64,000 bases of DNA from Brachionus plicatilis. Its lineage: Eukaryota; Rotifera; Eurotatoria; Ploima; Brachionidae. Location of the stretch: NCBI GenBank assembly GCA_010279815.1, contig QEOQ01000439.1:474182-538181 (forward strand), given 5' to 3'. The notes under the pieces are model-generated. The model was not told the origin of the DNA. It did not search any database and worked only from the letters and a program-made list of their open reading frames with translations. Of this stretch, positions 44,652-55,630 are shown in pieces (positions within the stretch are counted from its first letter, which is position 1; the number at the start of each line of letters is the position of its first letter). Position numbers and translations under genes: made by a program.

Positions 44652-45068
44652 TTAACACTATAAGCACCAACGAGTCAAAATGACTCTTTTTCGGTGTTTG
44701 GCCGCTAAAATCCAAGTAAATTTTTTTTTTGAGCTTGAAAATAAGAATGACTTTCTAAAATAACTAAATTCAAATAAAATTAAATTTGTTCAAATTCGTT
44801 TATGAGGTAATTATAAAGCGACAAATTTTTGTTCAAAATGTAAAAAAGCAGTGTGTGGATATTGTACCAAAGAAAAAGAGAGTATTTGTAAAAAGTGTGA
44901 TTGACCATGGATTTTTTATAAGGTCTAAGAAAATACTAAAACTTATTAATTTACTATTTTTATTAAATTAATTTAATTATTTAAATAAGTTTGGACATAA
45001 AATATATGATTTATTCTTTGATTATCATAACGAGTCAAGATGACTCGTTTTGGTGCTTCTAGTGTTAA
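44652..45068 (+). mobile_element. piggyBac mini-element keeping the transposase C-terminal domain, 417 bp
   Basis: Left TTAACACTATAAGCACCAAC and right, in reverse, TTAACACTAGAAGCACCAAA; TTAA at both ends is the piggyBac target duplication. GAGTCAAAATGACTC / GAGTCAAGATGACTC follow inside each end. In one frame 44816-44911 reads ATNFCSKCKKAVCGYCTKEK, ESICKKCD and a stop: paired C-x2-C / C-x2-C, the cysteine-rich domain at the end of piggyBac transposases. The catalytic core is deleted. Confidence 0.8.
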
Positions 45069-46010
45069 ACAAAAATCTCAAATTCAAATGCCGCATTAAA
45101 AAACATTAATTTAATGCGAAATTATAGCTTACAGTTATGTTTTGATGAGGGTTCTGAGAAAAAGTTACGTAAATTTACTAAATCTTTCGTAAAAATCTTA
45201 AAAATATGTGAAACCCAAAAGCGCCACAAAAAGATCATTTTCTCTTTTGATTAAATTTTTTTATAAAAATTTAAATAATTAATTTCACTTTTCAAAAATT
45301 TAAGTTAATTTTTGACTTTTGACCAACTTTCATATGACAATTAGATTCACAGAGCTTATTCCTCTATCGATAGCTAAATCTGTTCCGATGGTAAAAATAG
45401 AAAGAGAGGACTACAGACATTATTATTTGATTAAAATTTTTATTACTTTTATTGAATTTAATTGAAGAATTTTTTGATTATATTAGTACTTTTTTTAATT
45501 TTTTTTGTTATTCAATATTAATTTTTATTAACTCATTTTTGATTTGTTTTATAATTATTTTACAATAAATAAATATCTCTGATTTTTTTAAATAAAGTAC
45601 AATAAAATCTAAAAGTCAAGTCAGTAAAATTCTCTATCTAATTATCAAAAATTGATTTATGTTAAAAATAAAAATAATTTAATAATGAAATTCAAATTTT
45701 TCATTCGTATAATTAAGTTTTGTTTTTCTTAAATTTAATCAAAAAAATTAAATTTCATTAACTTTTCATTCTTTAAGTTGACTTTTTTGTTCAGTATTAA
45801 GAAAAGATACTAAAATAAAAAAATTTAAAAAAAGATGTGATCATTACAATTGTTATTTAGTTTTAAAAATTTTTTTTCCTAAGTGGTAACAATAGAAATA
45901 AATATTTTTATATTAAATAATAGATGAATTATTTTATTTTGGATCACTTTTATTAATATTTTTTTTATTTTTGAATATAATAAAAACAATCAAATTGATT
46001 ATTAATTACC
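45069..46010. other. AT-rich DNA, nothing identified
   Basis: No credible frame, repeat boundary or RNA gene. Confidence 0.4.
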
Positions 46011-46019
46011 CTAAAGAAC

Positions 46020-46420
46020 TCGAACAATAGTTTGACAAATGGAAAATTAAAATCTTTGAATGGAAAATCATGCTATATGATCTTTGCAGAACTTAAAAGA
46101 AAAATTAATATTGATCTCATAGATCACGATAATAATATAAATTATAAAACAAAAGTTTAATTATTAGGTTTTACATTAGACTGAAAACTAAAATTTAGTC
46201 CAATGATGGATGAGTTAAATGAACGTTGTAATTCAAAGCTTAATAAAATTAAATATCTCTTAAATAAGAAATAGGGTCTAAAACTCAAATCACTAGGACA
46301 TCTATAAAAATCTTTAATTTTATATTATTCTTTTCCTTGTTTAAATTCATTCTCAGAAAATAATAATAAAAAAATACAAGTAAGGATATAAAAAGGACAT
46401 ATATTTAAAATTAATTCATT
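46020..46420 (+). pseudogene. LINE reverse-transcriptase fragment (family A)
   Basis: Reads AELKRKINIDLIDHDNNINY, stop, LLGFTLD, stop, KLKFSPMMDELNERCNSKLN, KIKYLLNKK, stop, GLKLKSLGHL, stop, KSLILYYSFPCLNSFSENNN. It aligns by eye with 3525-3780. Many stops; old copy. Confidence 0.65.
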
Positions 46421-47535
46421 TCTGTAAACGTATTTAATCTTCAGATTAGAAGTCTAAAAAATTAAATAAAATTCAAAAAAAAAATTAAAATCAAAAATTT
46501 AAGAAAAAGAATTAATGGTAAAATTTTGCAAAACTTTCTAAAAAATTTTCATTTGTATTAAATTAAATTTATAAAAAAATTAACAAAAATTAGCTTGATG
46601 GTTTAATTGAAATCAATATAATTATTGCCAGGGTGAAGCCTAATGATAAAAATAGGTGCATTCCCAAAAAAAATGTCTTTAAGCTTTCATCAAACTAAAA
46701 AAAATGAAATTAAATAAAAAAAAAAAAATTAAAATTTTACTATAGTTGTGCCAGTTTTTTCATTGATTCTAGTTTCTTTTCCTGTATCTAAAATAATCAA
46801 TTATTTAGTTAATAATGCTTTAGTTTTGAAAATTTTAATCTCAAAATTTTGATTCAAGTGTTTTTATTCGAAATATCAAGTTCTGCGGGCTAAAAATTTT
46901 GAAACTTTTTTTCAGACATAAAATTTAGCTTAAATTTTCATATACCTGAAAATTAACAATTCTGGCGATCTAATTTAAATTTCAAAAATTAAAAATTTAA
47001 AATTAAATGTATGAAGAAAATGAAATAAATAAATTTTCATATACCTGAAAATTAAGAATTGTTGAAAAAATGGCATTGTTTATTTTGGTATTATTAAAAA
47101 CACCATAGCTTTAATTCGGATCGACCAAAAAATGTTCTGAAAATAATACATTAACTAATAAATCTTGTGTACCACCAATATATACTGATACTGTAAAACT
47201 CTGAAAAACTCTACAAAAGAACCAAATGGTCTGTCATAACTTAAAGTTTGGTATTTTTTAAATTTTTAGTTTTTTGTACCAAGAAACACAATGCCAGAAA
47301 AATAAACTTGAAGTTTCTCAAAAACTTAAAAATTCCATTATTGCAAAACCTTGTTCAATTACTAGACTCTTAATATTTTTCAAAACAAATTTAATAAAAC
47401 ATACCACAAATTTAGATAAATTGTAACNNNNNNNAAAAAAAAAAACCTTAATAATAAGGTTATTTATCTTTATCTTTAATTTTATATAAAAATATTTTTT
47501 TTTTGATGATACACTGAAAAAATAAAGTAACAAAA
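46421..47535. other. AT-rich DNA with a 7-base assembly gap
   Basis: Seven N lie at 47428-47434. TTTTCATATACCTGAAAATT occurs at about 46938 and 47036. No gene identified; frames crossing the gap are meaningless. Confidence 0.5.
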
Positions 47536-47539
47536 ACAA

Positions 47540-49343
47540 AAAGAAAAGAAAACGTTGAAAAAGAGCTTAGCTTATTAAATAGATACAAGGCAATAGGGTC
47601 AGATGAAGTACGAAATTATGAGTTTTTTGACGGAAAATAACTTAATTTCAAAAAGCCAGCATGGTTTTCTAAGGAATAGGTCGTGCATTACAAATTTATT
47701 GGAAACTATGGATATCGCATCTGAAGTCGTCAACTTAAAGCAATCCATTGACATCATTTTTTTAGACTATGCAAAAGCCTTTGATACAATACCACATAAT
47801 CGTTTGAAACACAAACTGGATAAGTATGGCCTTGGCCAGCGCTTAATAGATTGGATCAAAGCTTTTCTTAGCGAGAGAAGGCAAAGAGTCATTTTAGGTA
47901 AAAGCGTTTCAAATTAGATCGAAGTTCTAAGCGGTGTGCCTTAAGGTTCAGTTCTGGGTCCGCTTCTGTTTATTCTATACATAAACGACTTATCGGACCT
48001 AATCGAGAACTTTATCGAGATGTTTGCTGATGACACGAAGATTATAGCTATCATTGAAAATTTAGACTGTTGTGCATCTCTTAAAAGGGATTTGCAACAA
48101 ATCTTAAATTGGACCAGGGACTGGTTAGTTGCTCTAAACACCCAAAAATGTAAAGTTATGCATGTTGGTGAAAAAAACCCGAATTTCAATTATGAAATAG
48201 AAAACACACCCTTGTCAAAAATGACATCTGAAAAGGACCTCGGTGTAATTATTTCAAATGATTTGAAATGGTCAAACCAAGTAAATTAATGCGCAAACCG
48301 CGCGAATATGGTCTTGGGAATGGTAAAAAAAACGATAAAATTTCAAAATAATGATTCAGTAAACAAGTTATACAAGGCATTCGTCAGACCACACTTAGAA
48401 TATGGTGTTAGTGTATGGAGCCCATATCTAAAAAAAGACATATCTGTTCTAGAGTAGTGTTGGGAATCGACTAGGTCGACTAGAGTCGACTGAATTTTTT
48501 TCCAAGTCGAGTCGAGTCGACTCGATTTTTTTCCAGTCGACTCGAATCGATTCGAATTTATTTCCAGTCGACTCGAACTTTTTTTTAGTCGAGTCGACTC
48601 GACTTCAAAAAAATATTTTCTTTAAAATTTAATTTTTTTTATCCTAAAAAATTTTTGTGTTTTCTGCTTTTTTCTAAAAATTTTATCTTATCAACTATTG
48701 AAATTCAACTTTTCAATTATCTATTCAACTATCAAATTCTAATATTAATTATTTAACTTAATTGTTAAATAATGTTTCGAGTCGAGTCAAAGAATCGACT
48801 CGAAAATATTTGATTTTTTTCCAGTCGAGTCGAGTCGACTGGAAATAAATTCGAATCGACTCGAGTCGACTTAAAAATTAATCGAGTCGACTAAAAAATA
48901 AGCTTAGTCGACTCGGGACAAATATGCCCAACACTATTCTAGAGTCTGTTCAAAGGAGAGCAACCAAGCTCCTTTTTGAAATAAACAAGTTAGACTATAA
49001 TGAGAGACTAAAAATCTTAAATTTAACGACACTTGAAATTAGAAGACTAAGGGGTGATTTAATACAAATGTTCAAAATTGTAAAAAGATTTGATATAGTT
49101 GATTGGTTTAAACCACTAATTCCGAAGAATGACGAAAACAACGACCTACGACAGACTCCAAGAGGACATGATTTCATTATGGAGAGACAACTTGGAAAGA
49201 ATTGTGACCAACGTTACTATTTCTTTACAAACAGAACATCTAGCGTATGGAATAAATTACCAAAAGTCATTGTAAACTCAACTACAGTTAACGAATTTAA
49301 AAACAAAATTGACAAAATTGACTTAAACAGGCTATCACAGTGA
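47540..49343 (+). pseudogene. CR1/L2-like LINE reverse transcriptase, split by a foldback
   Basis: Blocks: VEKELSLLNRYKAIGSDEV, then after a deletion ENNLISKSQHGFLRNRSCIT, DIIFLDYAKAFDTIPHNRLK (first catalytic Asp), LSGVP with a stop then GSVLGPLLFILYINDL, IEMFADDTKI (catalytic FADD intact), SEKDLGVIISNDLKWSNQVN, KLYKAFVRPHLEYGVSVWSP. Foldback 48455-48936 follows, then SVQRRATKLLFEINKLDYNE and VWNKLPKVIVNSTTVNEFKN to the natural stop. Stops at 47918, 47942 and 48288. Using one copy of the 8-bp duplication the frame reads across as VLESVQRRA, so the foldback entered a young copy. Confidence 0.85.
48455..48936. mobile_element. hAT-like foldback element 3 (AGTCGACTCG type), 482 bp
   Basis: Ends TAGTGTTGGGAATCGACTAG and, in reverse, TAGTGTTGGGCATATTTGTC. 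The perfect duplication TTCTAGAG lies at 48447-48454 and 48937-48944. Arms consist of reiterated GAGTCGAGTCGACTCG / TCCAGTCGACTCGAA around an AT-rich centre. Outside the first ten bases it shares nothing with elements 1 and 2. Confidence 0.9.
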
Positions 49344-49386
49344 GGCTTAAACCTCACTTCATGTGGTTATCCACATCATAGCTTTC

Positions 49387-49422
<36 letters not shown>

Positions 49423-49430
49423 AATAAGTT
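49344..49430 (+). repeat. LINE 3' UTR hairpins and (ATT)n tail
   Basis: GAGGCTTAAACCTC and ATGTGGTTATCCACAT are two small perfect hairpins directly after the LINE stop, followed by about eleven ATT units. A hairpin plus microsatellite end is typical of CR1/L2-type LINEs, where the RT recognises the RNA 3' end. Confidence 0.65.
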
Positions 49431-49747
49431 GTGAGCATTTTTATTATTGTAGATTAATCTACTAAAAAAATTAATAAAACAATTTTAAAAATTATTTTAA
49501 GTTATTTTAATTAAGTTTTAATAATATGATTATGATTTTTTTTATTTCAAAATTTAAGGTTATTATAAATTTAATACTATTAATTAAAACCAAAAAATAA
49601 ATTAAAATAGTGTAAATTTTTTTGTTTTTTTCACTATAGTTACTAATGTTTTTATTTGGCTCGTATTTTTATTAAATTTGTGGATGAGTTTATTGACGCT
49701 CCAATTAATAACCCTAGATCGAAAGTTTCCTAATTTTTTACTTCAAC

Positions 49748-52341
49748 TTAATTTTTTATCTTTAATAAAGTCTCACGTGACATTTCGCTAGATAAATTAA
49801 AAAATTTTGATAAGCGCAATTTACCTAATCTATTGTTAAGAAGTATTTTGTAATCGGTGAATTCCAACAGAATGATTAATATAATCAGCCATGATAACCA
49901 ACCGATCATTATTCCCCAAAAATTGTTTTGTAAAAAAAACTTAGTGGCCAGTGTTATAGAAACAACTTAAAGATTAATAAAGAAAATATAAATTTTTAAT
50001 TTAAAATTAATTTAAATTTTACATGAGAAAACATATGCCAAAATTCCAAATATTCTATGCAACCAATTAAATATGGGACGATTGGGCGAATCTTTGTCAG
50101 GTCTTAATGCGCCAAATATAGGCTTTCAAAATAAAAAATAAGCGAATCATTATTTTATAAAACTAGCGAAAAAAAGCAGTCTTACTTGAATTACTGATAT
50201 TCCGATTGTCAAAATTCCAATAATTGAATGAGCAAAGTTAATCTTGACCTGCGAACTTGTCCATTTCCAGTCTTTTCTAATCAGAATAAGCAAAAATCCA
50301 ACTAAAGATAAAACACTCGTGGCCAACATCAAGGGTCGATGGAATACAAACCAGATTTGAACACCACACAAAGTTTTATTTTTCCCTAAATATTTGTAGT
50401 ATCCTTGAATTCATTTTAAAATTAATTAAATAAGTATTTCCTTAAAAAAATTTTACTGGCAAATATTATTCCCAATGTTGAGAGAAACATCCAACTAAAA
50501 GCCATGATTGTACCTTACAAATTTAGAAATTTAAAAATTTACATTTCCCAATTTTTTTTTTTTTTTGTTCCAAAAACCACTTCATTTTAAAATAACAAAA
50601 TAACAAATAATTACATTAAAATCAATGAAAATTTTAGAGTCAATTTTGAGACCACCTTTATTACATATTTTATTTGATACAAATTATTTTATTGAAATTT
50701 TTTTCAATTCAAAAATAAATGGATTTAGATGAATTCCTTCAGATCGACTCTTTAAATCAGCTTAAAATGTTAATGAACATTGGAGTTTTGTACCCAGAAA
50801 GTCCATTTATTTTTGAATTGTAAAAAATTTCATAAAAATAATTCGTATCAAATGAAATATGTAATAGAAGTGGTCTCAAAATTGACTCAAAAATTTTAGA
50901 AAAAAAATAAATTTTTTTTTTCATAAAATTGACTGTGTAAATTTTAATAGTCAATTTCAAGATCATGTTTATATTTTTTACTGAAGAATTTTTTAAAGAA
51001 AATTTTTTGATCAGGTGGCCAAACTATTGACCAGATCCAGAAATTTAATTTATTCTCCTAGATTAAAAATTAAAAGCTTATGGACATTGTGAAATTTTAG
51101 TTAATTTTATTAAAAATTACAGTACAAAAAGTAAAAATGATAGAATTTTTTTTCTAAAAGTGCAAAAATGGTTCCAAAACGATTAAATTATAGTACAAAT
51201 TTACACAAATGGATTCTTAGCTCTGCAAAATTTCTGCAATTTTCTGTAAAATGCACACCATCAAAAAATATTTTGATTAAAATTAATTGATTAAAATATG
51301 CAATAAATTGCAGAGTTTTTGCAGAGTTAAGAATTCATTTGTACAAACTTGTAAAATATTGTACTTTTTATGGAACCATATTTGCACAATTAGAAAAAAA
51401 AATTTATTTTTTGAACTAAAAACTTAAAATTTAACATTGATCACTTTAAATGAGATAGCTCAAATGATGTGACGTCAATTGGCCTAAAAGTACCTCTCTA
51501 AATCTTATCTGATCATTAATTTGTAAGTTTAAAATAAACATTGGTTAAAGAATTTAACCTACCATGAGCTTTGACCAGATTAATGGAGCTTGATGAAACA
51601 CTGGCGGATTCAATTTGTGCAAAGTCAATGGGACTAGAACTCTTGAGACGATTTTCTCCATGATATTCTGGTACAAATTTTGAATCTGAATTTTTTTAAT
51701 TATTTTGAGTATCTTTAAAAAAATTAAAAAATACTCTCTAATGTTGCCTGTCCTTTGGCAATCAAAAGATAATATGGTTTGTTTAGATCAAAATAGTCTT
51801 TAAAATCAAGAAATTTTTCTCTTCTAAAAGAACACGACAGAAAATTGTCCTCTTGGGAAATTTTGAGCTCACTTAGACCCAAATTAGGCCTGTCTAAATC
51901 CAAAATGTCTGAGTAGCTGTCAAAATTATAAAAAAGCTGAATATCATTTGAGTTGATTCGTTCATTGAAACACATTACCACAGAATCATCTCCCTGCATT
52001 AAATAAATAATCAATATTTTTTAAATAACAAAAATTTTTAAAAAGACCATGGTTGAATCTTTTGAAAAACCGATAGCAAGGTAGGCATTGTTTGATGACA
52101 CTCTTGTGCTCATTATAAAATTAATAGAATCGCCTTCATTTTTCCAGCTGACAAAGTAGTCACAGTTTTTGCCGTCACAACCGGTGGGTTGTCGAAAGCA
52201 GCCAAATTGTTTGTCACAACCTGTGGTATCCTTGGATTAAAAATTTAAGAAAAAATAAATGGAATCTTTGCGGCATACAATCTCAAGCGGATGGATCGAA
52301 CCAACTTTTAAAAAACATACTACTACCAAAATTAATATCAT
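49748..52341 (-). CDS. DOMON plus cytochrome b561 membrane protein (ferric-chelate reductase 1-like), copy A
   Basis: Eight exons: 52341-52279, 52230-52048, 51993-51735, 51685-51563, 50513-50457, 50403-50186, 50122-50023, 49965-49748; 406 aa plus stop, all joins in phase. A signal peptide (MILILVVVCFLKVGS) leads to a DOMON domain (about 30-165: CDYFVSWKNEGDSINFIMST, NAYLAIGFSKDSTM, GDDSVVMCFN, NFLSCSFRRE, YYLLIAKGQ). A short linker follows, then a cytochrome b561 core with haem-ligand His in LVKAHGTIMAFSW (about 207), VFHRPLM (250), FAHSIIG (284) and WLHRIFG (321), and a final helix LSWLIILIILLEF. The family moves electrons across membranes and some members reduce ferric iron. There is no N-terminal reeler domain, unlike vertebrate FRRS1. 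Intron 4 is over 1 kb and packed with repeats; the exon-2 donor context (ATG|GTCTTT) is weak. Confidence 0.88.
50636..50899. repeat. Foldback in intron 4 of DOMON-b561 copy A
   Basis: GAGTCAATTTTGAGACCACC, TTACATATTTTATTTGATAC and TTCAAAAATAAATGGA on the left pair with TCCATTTATTTTTGAA, GTATCAAATGAAATATGTAA and GTGGTCTCAAAATTGACTC on the right. The loop is about 85 bp. No clear target duplication. Confidence 0.75.
51083..51439. mobile_element. Foldback, TGCAAAA/CTCTGCA family, in intron 4 of copy A
   Basis: GACATTGTGAAATTTTAG at the left; inverse arms through GTGCAAAAATGGTTCC and GGAACCATATTTGCAC; core GCTCTGCAAAATTTCTGCAA and TTGCAGAGTTTTTGCAGAG. It is closely related to 60714-61057. The right terminus (AATTTAACATTGATC) is decayed. 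Confidence 0.7.
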
Positions 52342-52349
52342 TCTAAGCA

Positions 52350-53210
52350 AAAATGAATTTGAGGAAATTTTTTTCTAAATAGGTAAAATGTTACTCTAGT
52401 TACGTAAAGATAAGATTACTAAATTTTGACAAATAAAAGGTTAGAAATAGCTTTAGATAATGAAAATTTCTATTTCGAAATTAAATTAGACCTTAAATTA
52501 TCTTAAGGTTTATTCATTTTATTATTTGATTTTAATTTATTTTTAAACAAATAATGCTTCGAAACGTGCTGAGTTAAAAAAAATTTAAGTGAATATTAGA
52601 GAAAGATTTAATTAGAAGCTATTTAGAGAATGCAAAAAGGGGTATAGAAATTATAAGAACCACACTTATTTAATTTTTGTTTTTAAGTCACCATAGTTTA
52701 ATATTTGGGAATAACTGGCCATTAAGACAAAAATTTATATTGAAGGTATAAATGAAATTTTTTTGGAAAAATAAATAACTAATAAATTTTTTATTTTGTC
52801 AACATTTTTATTGATAAAAATTTTTTGTTAATATAATATATTTAGAGTTCAATTTACTGATTTTTACATCATTTCCAATTTAAAAATAAAAAAAATAAAT
52901 CCAATGCCAATTAGAGCCTCAATCAATATTTTTTTATCGCGTATAATATTTTTAAAAAACAAAAATAATATTTTCTAGAACAAAAATACTGATATTAGTG
53001 TCAATTATTTTTTGTTAGTACAATTAAATTAAATAATGTCAAATATGATTAAGTTAGAAACTGTTTTATCTCTTTGACACCTAATTTGATTTAATTGAAA
53101 CAAATATATATCTAAAAAAACTTTTTTTCAATAATTAATTAAAGACCTTCTAAAGCTGATTCCGAAGATGAGTTTATTGAGTTTATTTTTGAGCTAGACA
53201 ATATTCACTA
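52350..53210. other. Upstream of DOMON-b561 copy A, AT-rich
   Basis: Promoter side of the gene at 49748-52341. No motif can be singled out and no other gene is visible. Confidence 0.35.
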
Positions 53211-53218
53211 TTCTCAAA

Positions 53219-54070
53219 ATGTCTTTTAACGAAATCCCAAACAACTTAAGCCAAGATGAGTCCATTAAACCAGAACAAGTTAAAAAAAACTAGAGGAAAG
53301 GGAAAAGTTTACCTCCCTTTCTGTTTTTCTAGTGACTTAGAATCAGCTCAAGGAAATCTAGCTATGACTTTTGCCTATAACGATTGGCCTGTAAGCGGGC
53401 CACAGAGAATTTGCCTGGTGATGTCATTTGGTATCAATGTACATGGTATCACAAATGTATCACAATGAATGAGTTAGTTGAGTATGTTACACCAAGATCC
53501 AGTATTCCAGACGATTTAGATCAACATATGCGAGTACTAATTTTGATAATTTTACCGACTTCGACGAGTTTATTCAAAACATTAATTCAATCAATGTTAT
53601 TCAAGTTAATCGAGACGAATGGGAGCTAAGCACTTGCAGCTGCAAAGATTAAAGAATTATAAATGTGTTCATGTGATTGCAGTCTGTTCTCGGCTAAGTA
53701 AGTTTTTACTCACCTAACAATTCTCTAAAACTTTTACTAAATTTTATTTTAAGAACTTTATCATATCAAAGAAATAGCAATGAACATTCCAATTGAAAGA
53801 AAGCGTCGTCCAGGATGCCTTAAAGCTACAACCAAAGCCTTAACTCGTCAGCCAAATGTAACTCAAAATGTGAATGTTTTTTGTATCAGCGTATCTGAAG
53901 AATCAGATTCGGACGATCCGACTATACAAGAGCTAATATCAAAAAAAATTCGTTTTAAAGAGACCCTAACCGTTATTCCACAACCCCAAGTTAAAATAAA
54001 ATGCGGTAGACCAGTTGGATCAAACAAACAAAAAAAAAGTAAATTGAATATTATTTTTGCCTATATTTAA
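53219..54070 (+). pseudogene. MULE-derived relic: FLYWCH-like start, SWIM finger, basic tail
   Basis: In shifting frames: NLSQDESIKPEQ, then IWYQCTWYHKCITMNELVEY (W-x-C...C spacing as in FLYWCH fingers), TPRSSIPDDLDQHMR, FDNFTDFDEFIQNINSINVI, DEWELSTCSCKD and, one base off, LKNYKCVHVIAVCSRL. CSC...CVH is a SWIM finger. A GT-AG intron (GTAAGT at 53698 to TTAAG near 53754) joins to LYHIKEIAMNIPIERKRRPG, where KRRPG and KCGRPVGSNKQKK look like AT-hook-type basic ends. The catalytic transposase region between FLYWCH and SWIM is absent. An intron inside suggests it once evolved as a host-like gene. Confidence 0.55.
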
Positions 54071-54079
54071 TTATTTTGG

Positions 54080-54880
54080 TTCTTATTTGATACAAATTGT
54101 ATTACTTTTTTTATTTATGTACCTTTTTTAATATAATAGAAATAAAAAAATACATTTGTTCCTTAGTTCAGTAATTTTGTTTTTTATTTCAATATTAATA
54201 ACATAATTGATAATTACATGACATAATGTTTTTAACAATCGGCGTGTCATTTTTTAGCATTGAATGAACAATTAATTGATAAAAGTAATCTGTTTTATCT
54301 TTTTTTTTTTCAAAAATATATTTGTTTTTAATAATGCACTAAAAAAAAAACAAATTTAAAAAATATATATATTTTTGAGCAAAAAAAAAGATCATTTTAC
54401 TACTACCGTCGGATGATTTTTGACACGAATTAGTTTTATACTAATTGATGATGACAAAATGCTTATATTATATTTCAAAGCTTTTAACACATAATGATTT
54501 TTCACTTTAAAATAAATAATATAAAAAGGGCAAAGTAAAATTTTTGCTCAAATTTTTGTTTTCTCTTTTTGCTCAAAAATTTCAAATGCGCAATTTAATT
54601 GCATTGCATTGTATTATAATTTGTAATATATTTTTTTAATAATAGTTATATTAAAAATAATTTTTTGCAAAGCAATTATTTGACATGTAATGTCAAGTTT
54701 ATTTTCATATTTAAAATTTTAAAATGTCTCTTTTTATTGATCTCATTTTGCTTTTTATCTAAACTTTTTAACAGACCCACGATCTGCTATTTTAGTGGGC
54801 TTGACACATTTTTTTTTACCCATTTTTGTCAAAATAAAGATTTTTTAGTGATGTTATCTTGAAAGAACATATTATTTTTT
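54080..54880. other. AT-rich DNA with TTTTTGAGCAAAAA units
   Basis: TTTTTGAGCAAAAAAAAAG (about 54374) and the inverse TTTTTGCTCAAATTTTTG / TTTTTGCTCAAAAATTTC (about 54540-54590) could be remains of the right arm of the MULE-like relic. No gene. Confidence 0.35.
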
Positions 54881-54884
54881 TATT

Positions 54885-55440
54885 TGTTTTTCTGTACCGA
54901 GCTTGAGCTCCTTCAGAATTAAATTTAAGCAAAGTTAAAAAGGCAAATATTGAAATAGGGTGTTACATGTGACACATGTTTACATAGTTGAAGCTTTAGG
55001 AAAAAAAGAGGAAAAAGTAAGGTAACAATTACACAATGGAGTTGGGCATTCAATATATCTTGATTCGAAACCTTATTGTATTCCTCCACCAGTCTGACAA
55101 TTAATGGAATAGAATGACTCAATCCTGTCCCAACATATCTCAAAAAGCCGATTCGAGACTGTAAGTAATTTAAGTTTATTAAAAGCTTCATGATGTACAA
55201 TGTTGGAGGGAGTATCATATTTTAACTTAAAAATAGATCTGACTGCTGTATTCTGAATTTCTTGAAATTTTTTGATATTATTTACTGAAAATGAATTCAA
55301 GCAAGGAAATGAATAGTCTTAAAATTGATCGGACTAAAGATTTTAATTAATTTCCTAGTGTATTTTGATTAAAACCCCATTTTTGTTTGACAGTATTTTA
55401 ATAATATTGTGTGTGATATATCAAATTGTAGAAAAAAAAA
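54885..55440 (-). pseudogene. LINE family A copy with intact 3' end, 5'-truncated
   Basis: Minus strand: NKNGVLIKIH-like start, LNSFSVNNIKKFQEIQNTAV, RSIFKLKYDTPSNIVHHEAF, NKLKLLTVSNRLFE, then a shift to FLRYVGTGLSHSIPLIVRLV and CNC...YFNICLF, then the 3' end GAAGGAGCTCAAGCTCGGTA and CAGAAAAACAAATAAAAAAA. This copy defines the family A 3' terminus seen also at 6886 and 32112. Confidence 0.75.
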
Positions 55441-55630
55441 ACTCTACAATCGGTGTCTTAAAATTTTCTTCTTGTACACACATTTTTTCGTCAAATTCAG
55501 TAAATAAACAATTTTAGATAAATAAAATAATTAATTTCTTAACTTTAGCAACATATTCAATTTAAATCAGTGAAAAACTACTTGGAAACTGGATTTAATT
55601 TTCTATGATACTTGATTCAGTTTTAATCGA

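Noticed and set aside
47318..47539. Minus-strand frame crossing the N gap
   Set aside because: Contains undefined codons and is A/T low-complexity elsewhere.
53219..54070. Domesticated, working SWIM/FLYWCH gene
   Set aside because: Attractive because of the intron and long basic tail, but at least three frame changes and the missing core argue for a relic; kept only as a pseudogene.
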